From an uncultured Oscillospiraceae bacterium (GTDB taxonomy: Bacteria > Bacillota > Clostridia > Oscillospirales > Acutalibacteraceae): DNA of 6,190 nt. Each line of letters starts with the position of its first letter. Position 1 is the first letter of the stretch. Made by a program: the position numbers and the translations under genes. The DNA lies in assembly GCA_900552985.1 (NCBI GenBank), contig USBP01000093.1, forward strand, positions 1-6,190, in the 5' to 3' direction. Below, piece by piece: positions 1 through 5,095 of the stretch. The notes under the pieces are model-generated. The model saw only the letters and a list, made by a program, of their open reading frames with translations, did not search any database and was not told the DNA's origin.

Positions 1-192
1 GGCATAGGCCATCCCCTCGGCGGCAATGCGGCCGGCCTTCTTGGTGGCTGCCGCAAGGCCTTTCTCGCGCAGGAAGTCAATTGCCTTCTCCATATCGCCG
101 TCAGAAGCAACCAGCGCCTTTTTGCAATCCATCATGCCTACGCCAGTCTTCTCGCGCAGGGCCTGCACATCTTTCGCAGTAAATGCTGCCAT
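1..192 (-). CDS. tsf: Elongation factor Ts, N-terminal part (cut by window edge)
   Basis: The first 64 residues of EF-Ts, the guanine nucleotide exchange factor that regenerates EF-Tu-GTP in the cytoplasm during translation. The visible part is the N-terminal UBA-like domain, which binds EF-Tu. The EF-Ts signature is present at residues 12-27 ([16 protein letters not shown]), followed by the expected helix with DFLREKG. The core and dimerisation domains lie beyond position 1. The ATG at 192 is chosen because an AGGAGG ribosome binding site lies at 203-208 and the protein begins MAAFTAKDV, as is usual for the family. The gene follows rpsB after a 147-base spacer in the common rpsB-tsf order, so the two are probably co-transcribed. 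The family assignment is certain; only the length is unknown. Confidence 0.97.
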   Translation of the reverse strand, partial: MAAFTAKDVQALREKTGVGMMDCKKALVASDGDMEKAIDFLREKGLAAATKKAGRIAAEGMAYA

Positions 193-202
193 ATTTCTAT
201 AT

Positions 203-208
203 CCTCCT
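203..208 (-). promoter_or_regulatory. Ribosome binding site of tsf
   Basis: A perfect AGGAGG on the minus strand, 10 bases ahead of the tsf ATG. It supports the chosen start and shows that tsf is translated independently of rpsB, whose stop codon is 147 bases away. Confidence 0.85.
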
Positions 209-235
209 GATCTATAAAATTGCTGAAAAACCCGC

Positions 236-254
236 GCCAGCAGGCAACGCTGGC
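236..254 (-). terminator. Possible attenuator hairpin in the rpsB-tsf spacer
   Basis: Read on the minus strand, GCCAGC and GCTGGC form a 6-bp stem with a 7-base loop, followed by GCGGG and then five T (226-230). This resembles a weak intrinsic terminator between rpsB and tsf. It could lower EF-Ts relative to S2 by partial termination. The five-base gap between stem and T-run makes full termination unlikely. It could equally be an RNA processing or stability element. Confidence 0.35.
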
Positions 255-257
255 TGA

Positions 258-316
258 AAATCCGCACCGGATTTGAGCGGCGGCCTCTGGCACGGGCAGC
301 TCTCCTCAACGGAGAG
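258..316 (-). other. Two further hairpins in the rpsB-tsf spacer
   Basis: The spacer holds two more exact inverted repeats: AAATCCG/CGGATTT at 258-274 (7 bp, 3-base loop) and CTCTCC/GGAGAG at 300-316 (6 bp, 5-base loop). With the hairpin at 236-254 they make a run of three stem-loops between the rpsB stop and the tsf ribosome binding site. They are seen directly; a role in differential expression or mRNA stability is inference. Confidence 0.45.
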
Positions 317-339
317 AATCCATTCTGATTCTGATAAAA

Positions 340-1092
340 TTACGCGCTGGGCTGCTCGGCGGCCGCCTCGGCCTCCTCACCTGCACCCGCCTCTTCAGCG
401 GCGTCAGCGTTCATCTGACGGCCCTCCATGACGGCGTCAGCCATCGCGGAAGAGATCAGGCGGACGGCGCGAATCGCATCGTCGTTGCCGGGGATCACAT
501 AATCAATCTCATCGGGATCGCAGTTGGTATCCACAATCGCAATGATCGGAATGCCAAGCTTCTTGGCCTCAGCCACCGCAATACGCTCCTTGCGGGGATC
601 GACAATAAACATCGCTGCGGGCTGGCGCTTCATCTGCGTAATGCCGCCCATGAACTTCTCAAGCTTCTCGATCTCCAGCTTGAGCTTGGTAACCTCCTTC
701 TTGGGAAGGAGCTCAAACGTGCCGTCAGCCTCCATGGCCTTGAGCTGCTCCAAGCGCTTGATGCGCTGCCGGATGGTTTTAAAATTGGTCAGCATACCGC
801 CAAGCCAACGGGCGTTGACATAGGGCATTTCGCAGCGGGAAGCCTCCTCGCGGATGGAATCCTGCGCCTGCTTCTTGGTCCCGACGAAGAGAAGCTCCTG
901 CCCGTCCGCCGCGAGATCGCGCACGAACACATATGCCTCCTCCAGCTTGCGCACGGTTTTCTGAAGATCAATGATATAAATACCGTTGCGCTCGGTGAAG
1001 ATATACTTCGCCATTTTGGGGTTCCAGCGGCGGGTCTGATGCCCAAAGTGGACGCCCGCTTCCAGTAGCTGCTTCATGGATACGACTGCCAT
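340..1092 (-). CDS. rpsB: 30S ribosomal protein S2
   Basis: A complete 250-residue S2 protein, a structural component of the small ribosomal subunit that joins late in assembly and sits near the mRNA exit region. The N terminus [19 protein letters not shown] is typical of Firmicute S2. The helical coiled-coil hairpin lies at about residues 104-146. The second S2 signature is at about 180-208, including [19 protein letters not shown] and PGNDDAIRA. The tail from about 229 is rich in Ala and Glu and is probably disordered; such tails vary within the family. The start at 1092 is fixed by the ribosome binding site at 1101-1110. The gene is first in an operon with tsf, with its own promoter at 1240-1268. 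S2 often represses its own mRNA in bacteria, and the leader here is structured enough for that, but this is inference. Confidence 0.98.
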   Translation of the reverse strand: MAVVSMKQLLEAGVHFGHQTRRWNPKMAKYIFTERNGIYIIDLQKTVRKLEEAYVFVRDLAADGQELLFVGTKKQAQDSIREEASRCEMPYVNARWLGGMLTNFKTIRQRIKRLEQLKAMEADGTFELLPKKEVTKLKLEIEKLEKFMGGITQMKRQPAAMFIVDPRKERIAVAEAKKLGIPIIAIVDTNCDPDEIDYVIPGNDDAIRAVRLISSAMADAVMEGRQMNADAAEEAGAGEEAEAAAEQPSA

Positions 1093-1100
1093 AGGGAATT

Positions 1101-1110
1101 TCCTCCTTTA
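1101..1110 (-). promoter_or_regulatory. Ribosome binding site of rpsB, with a second SD-like site upstream
   Basis: TAAAGGAGGA lies 8 bases ahead of the rpsB ATG and is a near-ideal Shine-Dalgarno sequence. A second SD-like GGAGGT lies at 1116-1121 but has no start codon at usable spacing. The second copy might act as a standby site or be part of the leader fold. Confidence 0.85.
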
Positions 1111-1120
1111 GTTTTACCTC

Positions 1121-1189
1121 CGCACGGCTCTCGGGACGGCGACATTTCATCCGAAATGCACCCGCCGAACAAACACCGTGCGTGTGTTT
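1121..1189 (-). promoter_or_regulatory. Structured rpsB leader, candidate autoregulatory element
   Basis: On the minus strand the leader forms a hairpin at 1171-1189 (AAACAC/GTGTTT, loop ACGCACG). A stronger one at 1137-1167 has CGGCG/CGCCG outside, CATTTC/GAAATG inside, a GGAT tetraloop and an internal loop. The segment CCGTGCG at 1121-1127 is exactly complementary to CGCACGG at 1176-1182, which is mostly the loop of the first hairpin. A pseudoknot or an alternative long helix can therefore form just ahead of the SD region. This fits a ribosomal-protein leader bound by S2. I recognise no named RNA family here, so the S2 link rests on position alone. Confidence 0.5.
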
Positions 1190-1217
1190 TGCAGCGTGCA
1201 TCACTGCGTTAGGCGCA

Positions 1218-1235
1218 CAGCAACACATTTTGCTG
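1218..1235 (-). other. Hairpin at the 5' end of the rpsB transcript
   Basis: CAGCAA and TTGCTG form a 6-bp stem with a 6-base loop, starting within a base or two of the predicted transcription start (about 1233-1235). A stem at the extreme 5' end often protects mRNA from 5'-dependent decay; that role is inferred. Confidence 0.45.
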
Positions 1236-1239
1236 AAGT

Positions 1240-1268
1240 AGTATAGCACAAGCGGGAAAAAATTGCAA
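1240..1268 (-). promoter_or_regulatory. Sigma-A promoter of rpsB-tsf
   Basis: The -35 box TTGCAA (1263-1268) and -10 box TATACT (1240-1245) are separated by exactly 17 bases on the minus strand. A TG one base before the -10 makes it an extended -10 promoter. The spacer begins with a run of six T. The predicted start is near 1233-1235, giving a leader of about 140 bases before rpsB. It is the best promoter match in the gap between glycerate kinase and rpsB. Confidence 0.85.
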
Positions 1269-1269
1269 G

Positions 1270-1366
1270 CGAAAAAGCGGTTTTCTTTCAAAGTTTTCCC
1301 CCCTAAATGGCAGCGCTCAGATGGGGCGCAAATCAAAAGCTTTGGCCGGCAGCCGCGTGGCCGCGC
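1270..1366 (-). other. Gap downstream of glycerate kinase without a clear terminator
   Basis: Between the glycerate kinase stop and the rpsB promoter I find only a weak candidate: GCGGCC/GGCTGC (about 1349-1364, one G-U pair) with no adjacent T-run, though TTTT occurs about ten bases on. No gene is visible. Read-through from glycerate kinase into rpsB therefore cannot be excluded from sequence alone. Confidence 0.4.
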
Positions 1367-2521
1367 TTACTTCCCCGCCTCTGATTGCAGAAACGCCCGC
1401 GCCGCACACAATGCGGCCCTGTGCAAATCCTCCCGGCAGCATTCTTTCACCTGGGAAAACGGCTTTTTTTCCACATTGGCCTCATAAATTTCGGTCAGGC
1501 CCAGCGCAGCGGCAAGCCGGGCCTGGATGCCCTCCACCTGGCCGGCAATCGCAACCACCGGCGTCTGCCCGGAATGGCGGGCAACGCCTGCAACCACCTT
1601 GCCCCGCACGCTCTGGGAGTCGAGCTGGCCCTCCCCAGTTACCACGAGGGCAGCGCATTGGGCGAGCGCATCAAACCCCATCTCCCGCAGCAAAAAATCC
1701 GAGCCGCTGGAGAGCTCGGCCCCTGCCAGCGCAGCGAGCCCTCCTGCCAGGCCCCCTGCGGCCCCGGCCCCGGCAAGCGCGCCGACGTCTCTGCCCGTAT
1801 CGCGCTGCACCACGCCAGCAAAAGCACGCAGCGCAGCATCCAGCACCCGAATCTGCCCGTTATTCGCCCCCTTTTGACGGCCAAAGGCAAAAGCCGCTCC
1901 CCCGTCGCCATACAGCGGGCTATCCACATCGCAGAGCACAGTGAGCCCGGTCTGGCAAAGCCGTTGATCCAACCCATTCGTCAAAATATGCTCCACCTGC
2001 CCCAAGCCGCAGCCCATAGGCGGCACCTCCCGCCCATGGGAATCCAGAAACCGGGCGCCGAGCGCCGTGAGGCAGCCGAGCCCGCCATCTATCGTTCCGC
2101 TCCCGCCGACACAGATCAGGATACGCCGGCAGCCTGCGTCCAGCGCAGCACGGATGAGCTCCCCCACCCCGTAGGTAGAGGTGTAAAATGGGTTTCTGCT
2201 TTGCTCCTCAACCAGAGTCAAGCCGGCAGCCTGCGCCATCTCGATCACCGCCGTGCCGTCCCGCAGGATGGCGAACGCAGCCTCCAACCGGGCAAAAAGC
2301 GGGCCGTGCACGCGGGCATTCCTTTGCGCTCCGCCAAAAGCGCTCAGGAAAGCTTCCACCGTCCCCTCGCCGCCATCCGCCATTGGGATGCAGCAGATTT
2401 CCAAGGATGGATCCACCTCTAAAAACGCCGCGCGGATGATCTGGCAAACTTCCCCGGCCGTCATTGTTCCCTTAAAGGAATCCGGGGCAATCAGCACCCG
2501 TTTCTTACTTTGCTGCCGCAC
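1367..2521 (-). CDS. glxK: Glycerate kinase (GK-I / GlxK-GarK family)
   Basis: A 384-residue protein matching the usual length of about 380 for this family, which phosphorylates D-glycerate with ATP (2-phosphoglycerate in characterised members) and feeds glyoxylate, sugar-acid or serine breakdown into lower glycolysis. It is cytoplasmic. Motifs in order: APDSFKG (12-18), ADGGEGT (48-54), TSTYGVGELI near 115-124, GGSGTIDGG (139-147), CDVDSPLYG (197-205) followed by QKGA, and TGEGQLDSQS (295-304) with GK after it. The start is a GTG at 2521, preceded by a purine-rich SD. The open frame runs a further 63 codons upstream to a TTG without SD, and that extension looks noncoding. The gene stands alone between two terminator or promoter regions. 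No sugar-acid transporter or dehydrogenase is visible beside it, so its pathway is not settled by context. Confidence 0.95.
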   Translation of the reverse strand: MRQQSKKRVLIAPDSFKGTMTAGEVCQIIRAAFLEVDPSLEICCIPMADGGEGTVEAFLSAFGGAQRNARVHGPLFARLEAAFAILRDGTAVIEMAQAAGLTLVEEQSRNPFYTSTYGVGELIRAALDAGCRRILICVGGSGTIDGGLGCLTALGARFLDSHGREVPPMGCGLGQVEHILTNGLDQRLCQTGLTVLCDVDSPLYGDGGAAFAFGRQKGANNGQIRVLDAALRAFAGVVQRDTGRDVGALAGAGAAGGLAGGLAALAGAELSSGSDFLLREMGFDALAQCAALVVTGEGQLDSQSVRGKVVAGVARHSGQTPVVAIAGQVEGIQARLAAALGLTEIYEANVEKKPFSQVKECCREDLHRAALCAARAFLQSEAGK

Positions 2522-2527
2522 AACTCG

Positions 2528-2539
2528 CTCCTCCTCCCC
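2528..2539 (-). promoter_or_regulatory. Ribosome binding site fixing the GTG start of glycerate kinase
   Basis: A GGGGAGGAGGAG tract ends 6 bases ahead of the GTG at 2521. The frame further upstream offers only a TTG at 2710 without an SD, so this site decides the start. Confidence 0.8.
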
Positions 2540-2570
2540 GTCAGCCACCCGCTTCCGAAGCCCTGTTTCT

Positions 2571-2664
2571 CCTGTTCCGTCGACTGGAACAGGCTGCCGC
2601 CCTATTGCGCTGCAGCCTGCACATTCTCTGACCACCCGGCTCAGGGCAAAGCCCCTAGACCGGG
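2571..2664 (-). promoter_or_regulatory. Structured 5' region of glycerate kinase with overlapping hairpins
   Basis: Three stem-loops occur in transcription order. At 2635-2664, CCCGG/CCGGG encloses GGGC/GCCC. At 2590-2619, CAGGCTGC/GCAGCCTG makes 8 bp. At 2571-2593, CCTGTTCC/GGAACAGG makes 8 bp with a 7-base loop. The last two share bases 2590-2593, so they compete at their bases. There is no T-run after the last one, so any switching would act on translation or stability rather than classic termination. I recognise no known riboswitch. Confidence 0.45.
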
Positions 2665-2666
2665 AC

Positions 2667-2694
2667 AAAAAAGAGGGCCTGCATAAACTGACCC
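2667..2694 (-). terminator. Weak secondary terminator-like hairpin
   Basis: GGGTC (2690-2694) can pair with GGCCC (2675-2679), including one G-U pair, across a 10-base loop. A run of six T follows at 2667-2672 after two bases. It might back up the stronger terminator at 2744-2793 or attenuate transcription entering glycerate kinase. Confidence 0.3.
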
Positions 2695-2696
2695 GT

Positions 2697-2724
2697 ATTT
2701 TCAATGGCAACCGGCGGCTTTCAA
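2697..2724 (-). promoter_or_regulatory. Weak candidate promoter for glycerate kinase
   Basis: TTGAAA (2719-2724) and GAAAAT (2697-2702) are 16 bases apart, matching the -35 at 5 of 6 and the -10 at 4 of 6 positions. It lies just past the upstream terminator, where a promoter is expected. The poor -10 and the terminator-like hairpin at its predicted start argue against it. Confidence 0.25.
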
Positions 2725-2743
2725 AACCAAACGCCCCTATTGT

Positions 2744-2793
2744 AAAAAGCGCCGGAGCTCAGCCGCCTCCCGGCGAAGTTCCGGCGCTTTTTT
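2744..2793 (-). terminator. Strong intrinsic terminator, T-rich on both strands
   Basis: Positions 2744-2756 and 2780-2792 are perfectly complementary over 13 bp: a GC-rich core (GCGCCGGA/TCCGGCGC) flanked by A and T runs. A smaller CGCC/GGCG stem sits inside the loop. It ends the kinase-acetyltransferase operon. The A-run of the upstream arm overlaps the TAA stop of the acetyltransferase gene (2792-2794). Because both flanks are T-runs on their own strand, it could stop transcription from either side. Confidence 0.9.
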
Positions 2794-3232
2794 ATTCTCT
2801 CACCATTTGCTCATAGGGCAGCGGCACAAATCCATAGCGTTCATATAGCTTTTTAACACGCTGGTTCCGTGGGCAAACCTCCAGGCGGAAGCGTTTCGCC
2901 TGCCCCTCATATTCCTGCAGCATCCACTCCATAAACTGCGAACCGAGGCCCTGCCCCCGCACCTGCTCAGAGAGATAGAGCTCCTCCAGCTGCACGGTTT
3001 TGCCTCCCGCCTCACAGCTCCAGTAAAATACCAACAGCGCGTAGCCGACGGCCTGCCCATTCTGCTCCAGAATGCATCCGCGCAGGCCAGGCTCTCCTTC
3101 CAGCAAGCGGTCAAAGGTATCCGTCAGCTTCTCATCCGTGATGGGGAATAACGTCCCCTCTCCATTATAAAAATCCTTGCCCATCGCCAGATAGGCTTCT
3201 TTGTCATCCGGCGTAAACGCACGCACCTTCAT
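2792..3232 (-). CDS. GNAT-family N-acetyltransferase
   Basis: A complete 146-residue single-domain GNAT protein that would transfer an acetyl group from acetyl-CoA to an amine. The substrate cannot be read from the sequence; small molecules, antibiotics and protein N-termini or lysines are all possible in this family. The acetyl-CoA pyrophosphate-binding motif A is clear: the strand LEELYLSE (82-89), then RGQGLG at 92-97 and the following helix. Motif B is LEVCPRNQRVKKLYERYGF at about 117-135, with Asn123 and Tyr130 in the usual places. The ATG at 3232 has an excellent SD (3241-3250) in the 24-base gap after the kinase-like gene, so the two are translated from one mRNA. The stop codon overlaps the operon terminator. 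The pairing suggests, but does not show, a shared function. Confidence 0.9.
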   Translation of the reverse strand: MKVRAFTPDDKEAYLAMGKDFYNGEGTLFPITDEKLTDTFDRLLEGEPGLRGCILEQNGQAVGYALLVFYWSCEAGGKTVQLEELYLSEQVRGQGLGSQFMEWMLQEYEGQAKRFRLEVCPRNQRVKKLYERYGFVPLPYEQMVRE

Positions 3233-3240
3233 CAGGATTA

Positions 3241-3250
3241 CTCCTCCTTT
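3241..3250 (-). promoter_or_regulatory. Ribosome binding site of the acetyltransferase gene
   Basis: AAAGGAGGAG lies 8 bases before the ATG at 3232, inside the short gap after the kinase-like gene. It shows efficient independent initiation within the operon. Confidence 0.8.
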
Positions 3251-3256
3251 TTGGCT

Positions 3257-4930
3257 TTATGCCCCTGTGGAATCCGGCACCACTGTGATGACAACAGCGC
3301 TGGCCTCCTCCGTCTGAACCTCGCTCCAAACCCTCACATAAATTTCTGTTCCCTTTTTATAGGATTTTCCCGGCTGCGTAATCATAGCGGAGATTTTTCC
3401 CGCCCGCTCCGGATCCTGATTTTCTTCTAAAATGGCGCGGCATTGGAAGCCCATCTCCTCCAACCGCAGCTTTGTCGTCGCATAGCTCTGCCCCGTATAA
3501 TCCTGAAGAGCAATCTCTTCATTCCCGCTGCTGATGGTGAGGGTAATCTTTGTCCCCCTGGGAACCTCCGTCCCCTCCGAGATATCCTGCGAGATCACAA
3601 CATCCTTCTCTAACGTATCATTCTCCTGATACACGGAAACAAACATGAAATCATCCGTATAGTTGGGGTTCCCGGTAATATTGGCATAATTCATGCCTGA
3701 AAAATCCGGCACACGCACAAGCTCCTCTACGGAGGAAGCGGCCGTCGTTTCCCCGCCGCCCTCAAGCAGCAGGCTCAGGTCGTCGCGCCAAACGGTCACT
3801 GCCAGCACAGAAAGCACTGCCAGGCAAACCACAATGCTGACCGCACCCGCAAGCAGCGCCGTTTTTGAACTGGAGGATTTCTTCCCCCGGCCCTTGGCTG
3901 GCTCCGGCTCTTCAGCATCCGGGGCAGCTTTCCCCTTCGCGGCATATGCCATAGCGGCCGTATTTGAAACGCTCGGTGAAGCAGAGAGCTCCGCACGCAG
4001 CTGCTCTACCGTCCGCGTCCGATCCTCCGGAAGAATCTGCATGCCGTTCATCAGAGCGTTAATCACATAAGCAGGCAGCTGCTCCGCAAACTTGCCGGGA
4101 ACCATCAGCCGGTCGTTCGTCACGCGGGAGGTCGCCTCCAGCGGCGTGCTGCCGATCAGCGTCCGGTACAGCACGGCGGAAAACGCATAGATATCCGTCC
4201 ATGGGCCCTGCTGGCCCTCAAAGCCATATTGCTCAATCGCCGCATACCCCGGGAACAGCTGCGCCGTCAGATCGCCGCGGGCCGTGCGGGCCTGCCAGAT
4301 GCTAAAGCCCGTGATGCGCATCTTCCCGTTTTTTTCCACCATCAGCGTCGTTGGCGAAATACCGCGGTGGATAATCCCGGCGCTGTGCAGGGTGCCCAGC
4401 GTAGAGAGCACCGGCATAAATAAAATGCGCGCCTGCTCCCAGGAGAGATAGCCGGACGGGCTGCGCAGCAGATATTCCCGCAGCGTAACCCCTTCCGTAT
4501 ATTCAGACACCGCGTATGCCGTGCCGTGATCCTCCACAATATCAAACACCAGGATCAGCGCAGAAAGGCCTCGCATGCGCGCAAGCTTGCGCCACAGCTC
4601 CAAAAAGCTCTGGTAGCAATCTCGATATGTGATTTCACACCCCGCCATCGGCGAAAGGGTCAGATCCTCCCCACGCTGTGCAATCGCATCGGGCAGGAAC
4701 TCACGGATGGTCACCGGCGCATTCATCTCCAGATCCCAGCCCATGTAGGTTGCGCCATCGCCATTATAATCAAGCAGTTTCCCTGCCAGATAACGCTCCG
4801 CCACAACTGTGCGCAGGGGCAAATAAGGGCCCATCTGCGGCGAATCGGCATGGAAGCCGCAATAGGGGCAGGTTTTTTCCTCGCCGATTTCCCGCATACA
4901 GCTCATGCACAGATGATCCGTATTCATCAT
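3257..4930 (-). CDS. Zinc-ribbon, kinase-like (probable pseudokinase), membrane PASTA protein
   Basis: A 557-residue membrane protein related to PrkC/Stk-type Ser/Thr kinases. In order: a CxxC...CxxC zinc ribbon (Cys8, 11, 21, 24); a kinase-like domain at about 45-315; a charged Ala/Pro/Ser linker ending in KGRGKK; one membrane helix at about 357-381; and two PASTA repeats at about 404-469 and 470-537, outside the cell, where such repeats bind cell-wall muropeptides or beta-lactams in relatives. The fold is clear from PGYAAIEQYG (227-236) and WTDIYAF (244-250). The catalytic positions are changed: the VAIK lysine is Arg76 (VTIREF), HRD is HRG (188-190), and DFG is GFS (208-210). The codons for all three were checked. 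It is probably a non-phosphorylating receptor or scaffold. The first of two adjacent ATGs is chosen by SD spacing. It heads an operon with the acetyltransferase. Confidence 0.9.
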   Translation of the reverse strand: MMNTDHLCMSCMREIGEEKTCPYCGFHADSPQMGPYLPLRTVVAERYLAGKLLDYNGDGATYMGWDLEMNAPVTIREFLPDAIAQRGEDLTLSPMAGCEITYRDCYQSFLELWRKLARMRGLSALILVFDIVEDHGTAYAVSEYTEGVTLREYLLRSPSGYLSWEQARILFMPVLSTLGTLHSAGIIHRGISPTTLMVEKNGKMRITGFSIWQARTARGDLTAQLFPGYAAIEQYGFEGQQGPWTDIYAFSAVLYRTLIGSTPLEATSRVTNDRLMVPGKFAEQLPAYVINALMNGMQILPEDRTRTVEQLRAELSASPSVSNTAAMAYAAKGKAAPDAEEPEPAKGRGKKSSSSKTALLAGAVSIVVCLAVLSVLAVTVWRDDLSLLLEGGGETTAASSVEELVRVPDFSGMNYANITGNPNYTDDFMFVSVYQENDTLEKDVVISQDISEGTEVPRGTKITLTISSGNEEIALQDYTGQSYATTKLRLEEMGFQCRAILEENQDPERAGKISAMITQPGKSYKKGTEIYVRVWSEVQTEEASAVVITVVPDSTGA

Positions 4931-5086
4931 TCAGATCACTCCTCTTTTACACCCAACAGGGAGACGCAATTCCATCCCTAATGAAAAAAGCCGTCCTTTT
5001 TTCAGATGGAGCGTCCCAAAAGGCGACCGCCAACGCTGTGCGCCGCCTTCCAATATCTTATCGCAGAAAACGGAAAAGTTTTTCAT
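4931..5086 (-). CDS. Possible 51-codon leader open frame before the kinase-like gene (doubtful)
   Basis: An ATG at 5086, only a few bases after the predicted transcription start, opens a frame of 51 residues beginning MKNFSVFCDK. Its TGA (4931-4933) directly abuts the ATG of the kinase-like gene in the same frame. There is no SD, so translation would have to be leaderless, which is uncommon in Firmicutes. The peptide is basic and resembles nothing I recognise. An open run of this length can arise by chance at this base composition. If real, it could couple translation to the downstream gene or let rare TGA read-through extend it. Confidence 0.2.
   Translation of the reverse strand: MKNFSVFCDKILEGGAQRWRSPFGTLHLKKGRLFSLGMELRLPVGCKRGVI
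4939..4944 (-). promoter_or_regulatory. Ribosome binding site of the kinase-like gene
   Basis: GAGGAG lies 8 bases before the ATG at 4930 and 11 before the next ATG at 4927, which favours the first. It also overlaps the end of the small open frame at 4931-5086. Confidence 0.75.
4963..5015 (-). promoter_or_regulatory. Long imperfect hairpin in the leader of the kinase-like gene
   Basis: Three exact stems nest here: GACGC/GCGTC (4963-4967 with 5011-5015), TCCATC/GATGGA (4971-4976 with 5005-5010), and TGAAAAAAG/CTTTTTTCA (4982-4990 with 4996-5004) around a 5-base loop. Together they give 20 bp. The bulges (AAT and CCTAA) are on one side only. It ends about 19 bases before the SD. The stem nearest the loop is A/T-rich, so it does not look like an intrinsic terminator; a post-transcriptional control element or protein-binding site is more likely. 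Confidence 0.6.
5020..5049 (-). other. Second leader hairpin (AAGGCG/CGCCTT)
   Basis: AAGGCG and CGCCTT pair over 6 bp around an 18-base GC-rich loop, followed by only two more T. It sits between the promoter and the long hairpin and might be a weak attenuator. Confidence 0.3.
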
Positions 5087-5095
5087 CTTCGTGTT

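Noticed and set aside
968..1336. A 122-codon minus-strand frame across the rpsB leader and start
   Set aside because: It begins upstream of the rpsB promoter and overlaps the certain rpsB start in another frame. No SD fits it.
1349..1364. A terminator directly after glycerate kinase
   Set aside because: The possible stem includes a G-U pair and no T-run follows directly, so it was not called as a terminator.
1321..1944. Further plus-strand open frames over glycerate kinase
   Set aside because: Low-complexity Pro/Arg/Ala translations, as expected for antisense frames of a GC-rich gene.
1385..2422. A 345-codon open frame on the plus strand
   Set aside because: It is antisense to glycerate kinase, whose family motifs are complete. 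The plus-strand translation is rich in Arg, Pro, Ala and Gln with no recognisable domain and no SD.
2253..2816. Plus-strand frame crossing the end of the acetyltransferase gene and the glycerate kinase 5' region
   Set aside because: It runs through a strong terminator and two genes on the other strand and has no recognisable domain.
4301..4705. Sequencing error as the cause of the lost kinase motifs
   Set aside because: Three separate sites changed by in-frame substitution while the surrounding fold motifs and the 557-codon frame stay intact. Independent errors at exactly these sites are unlikely.
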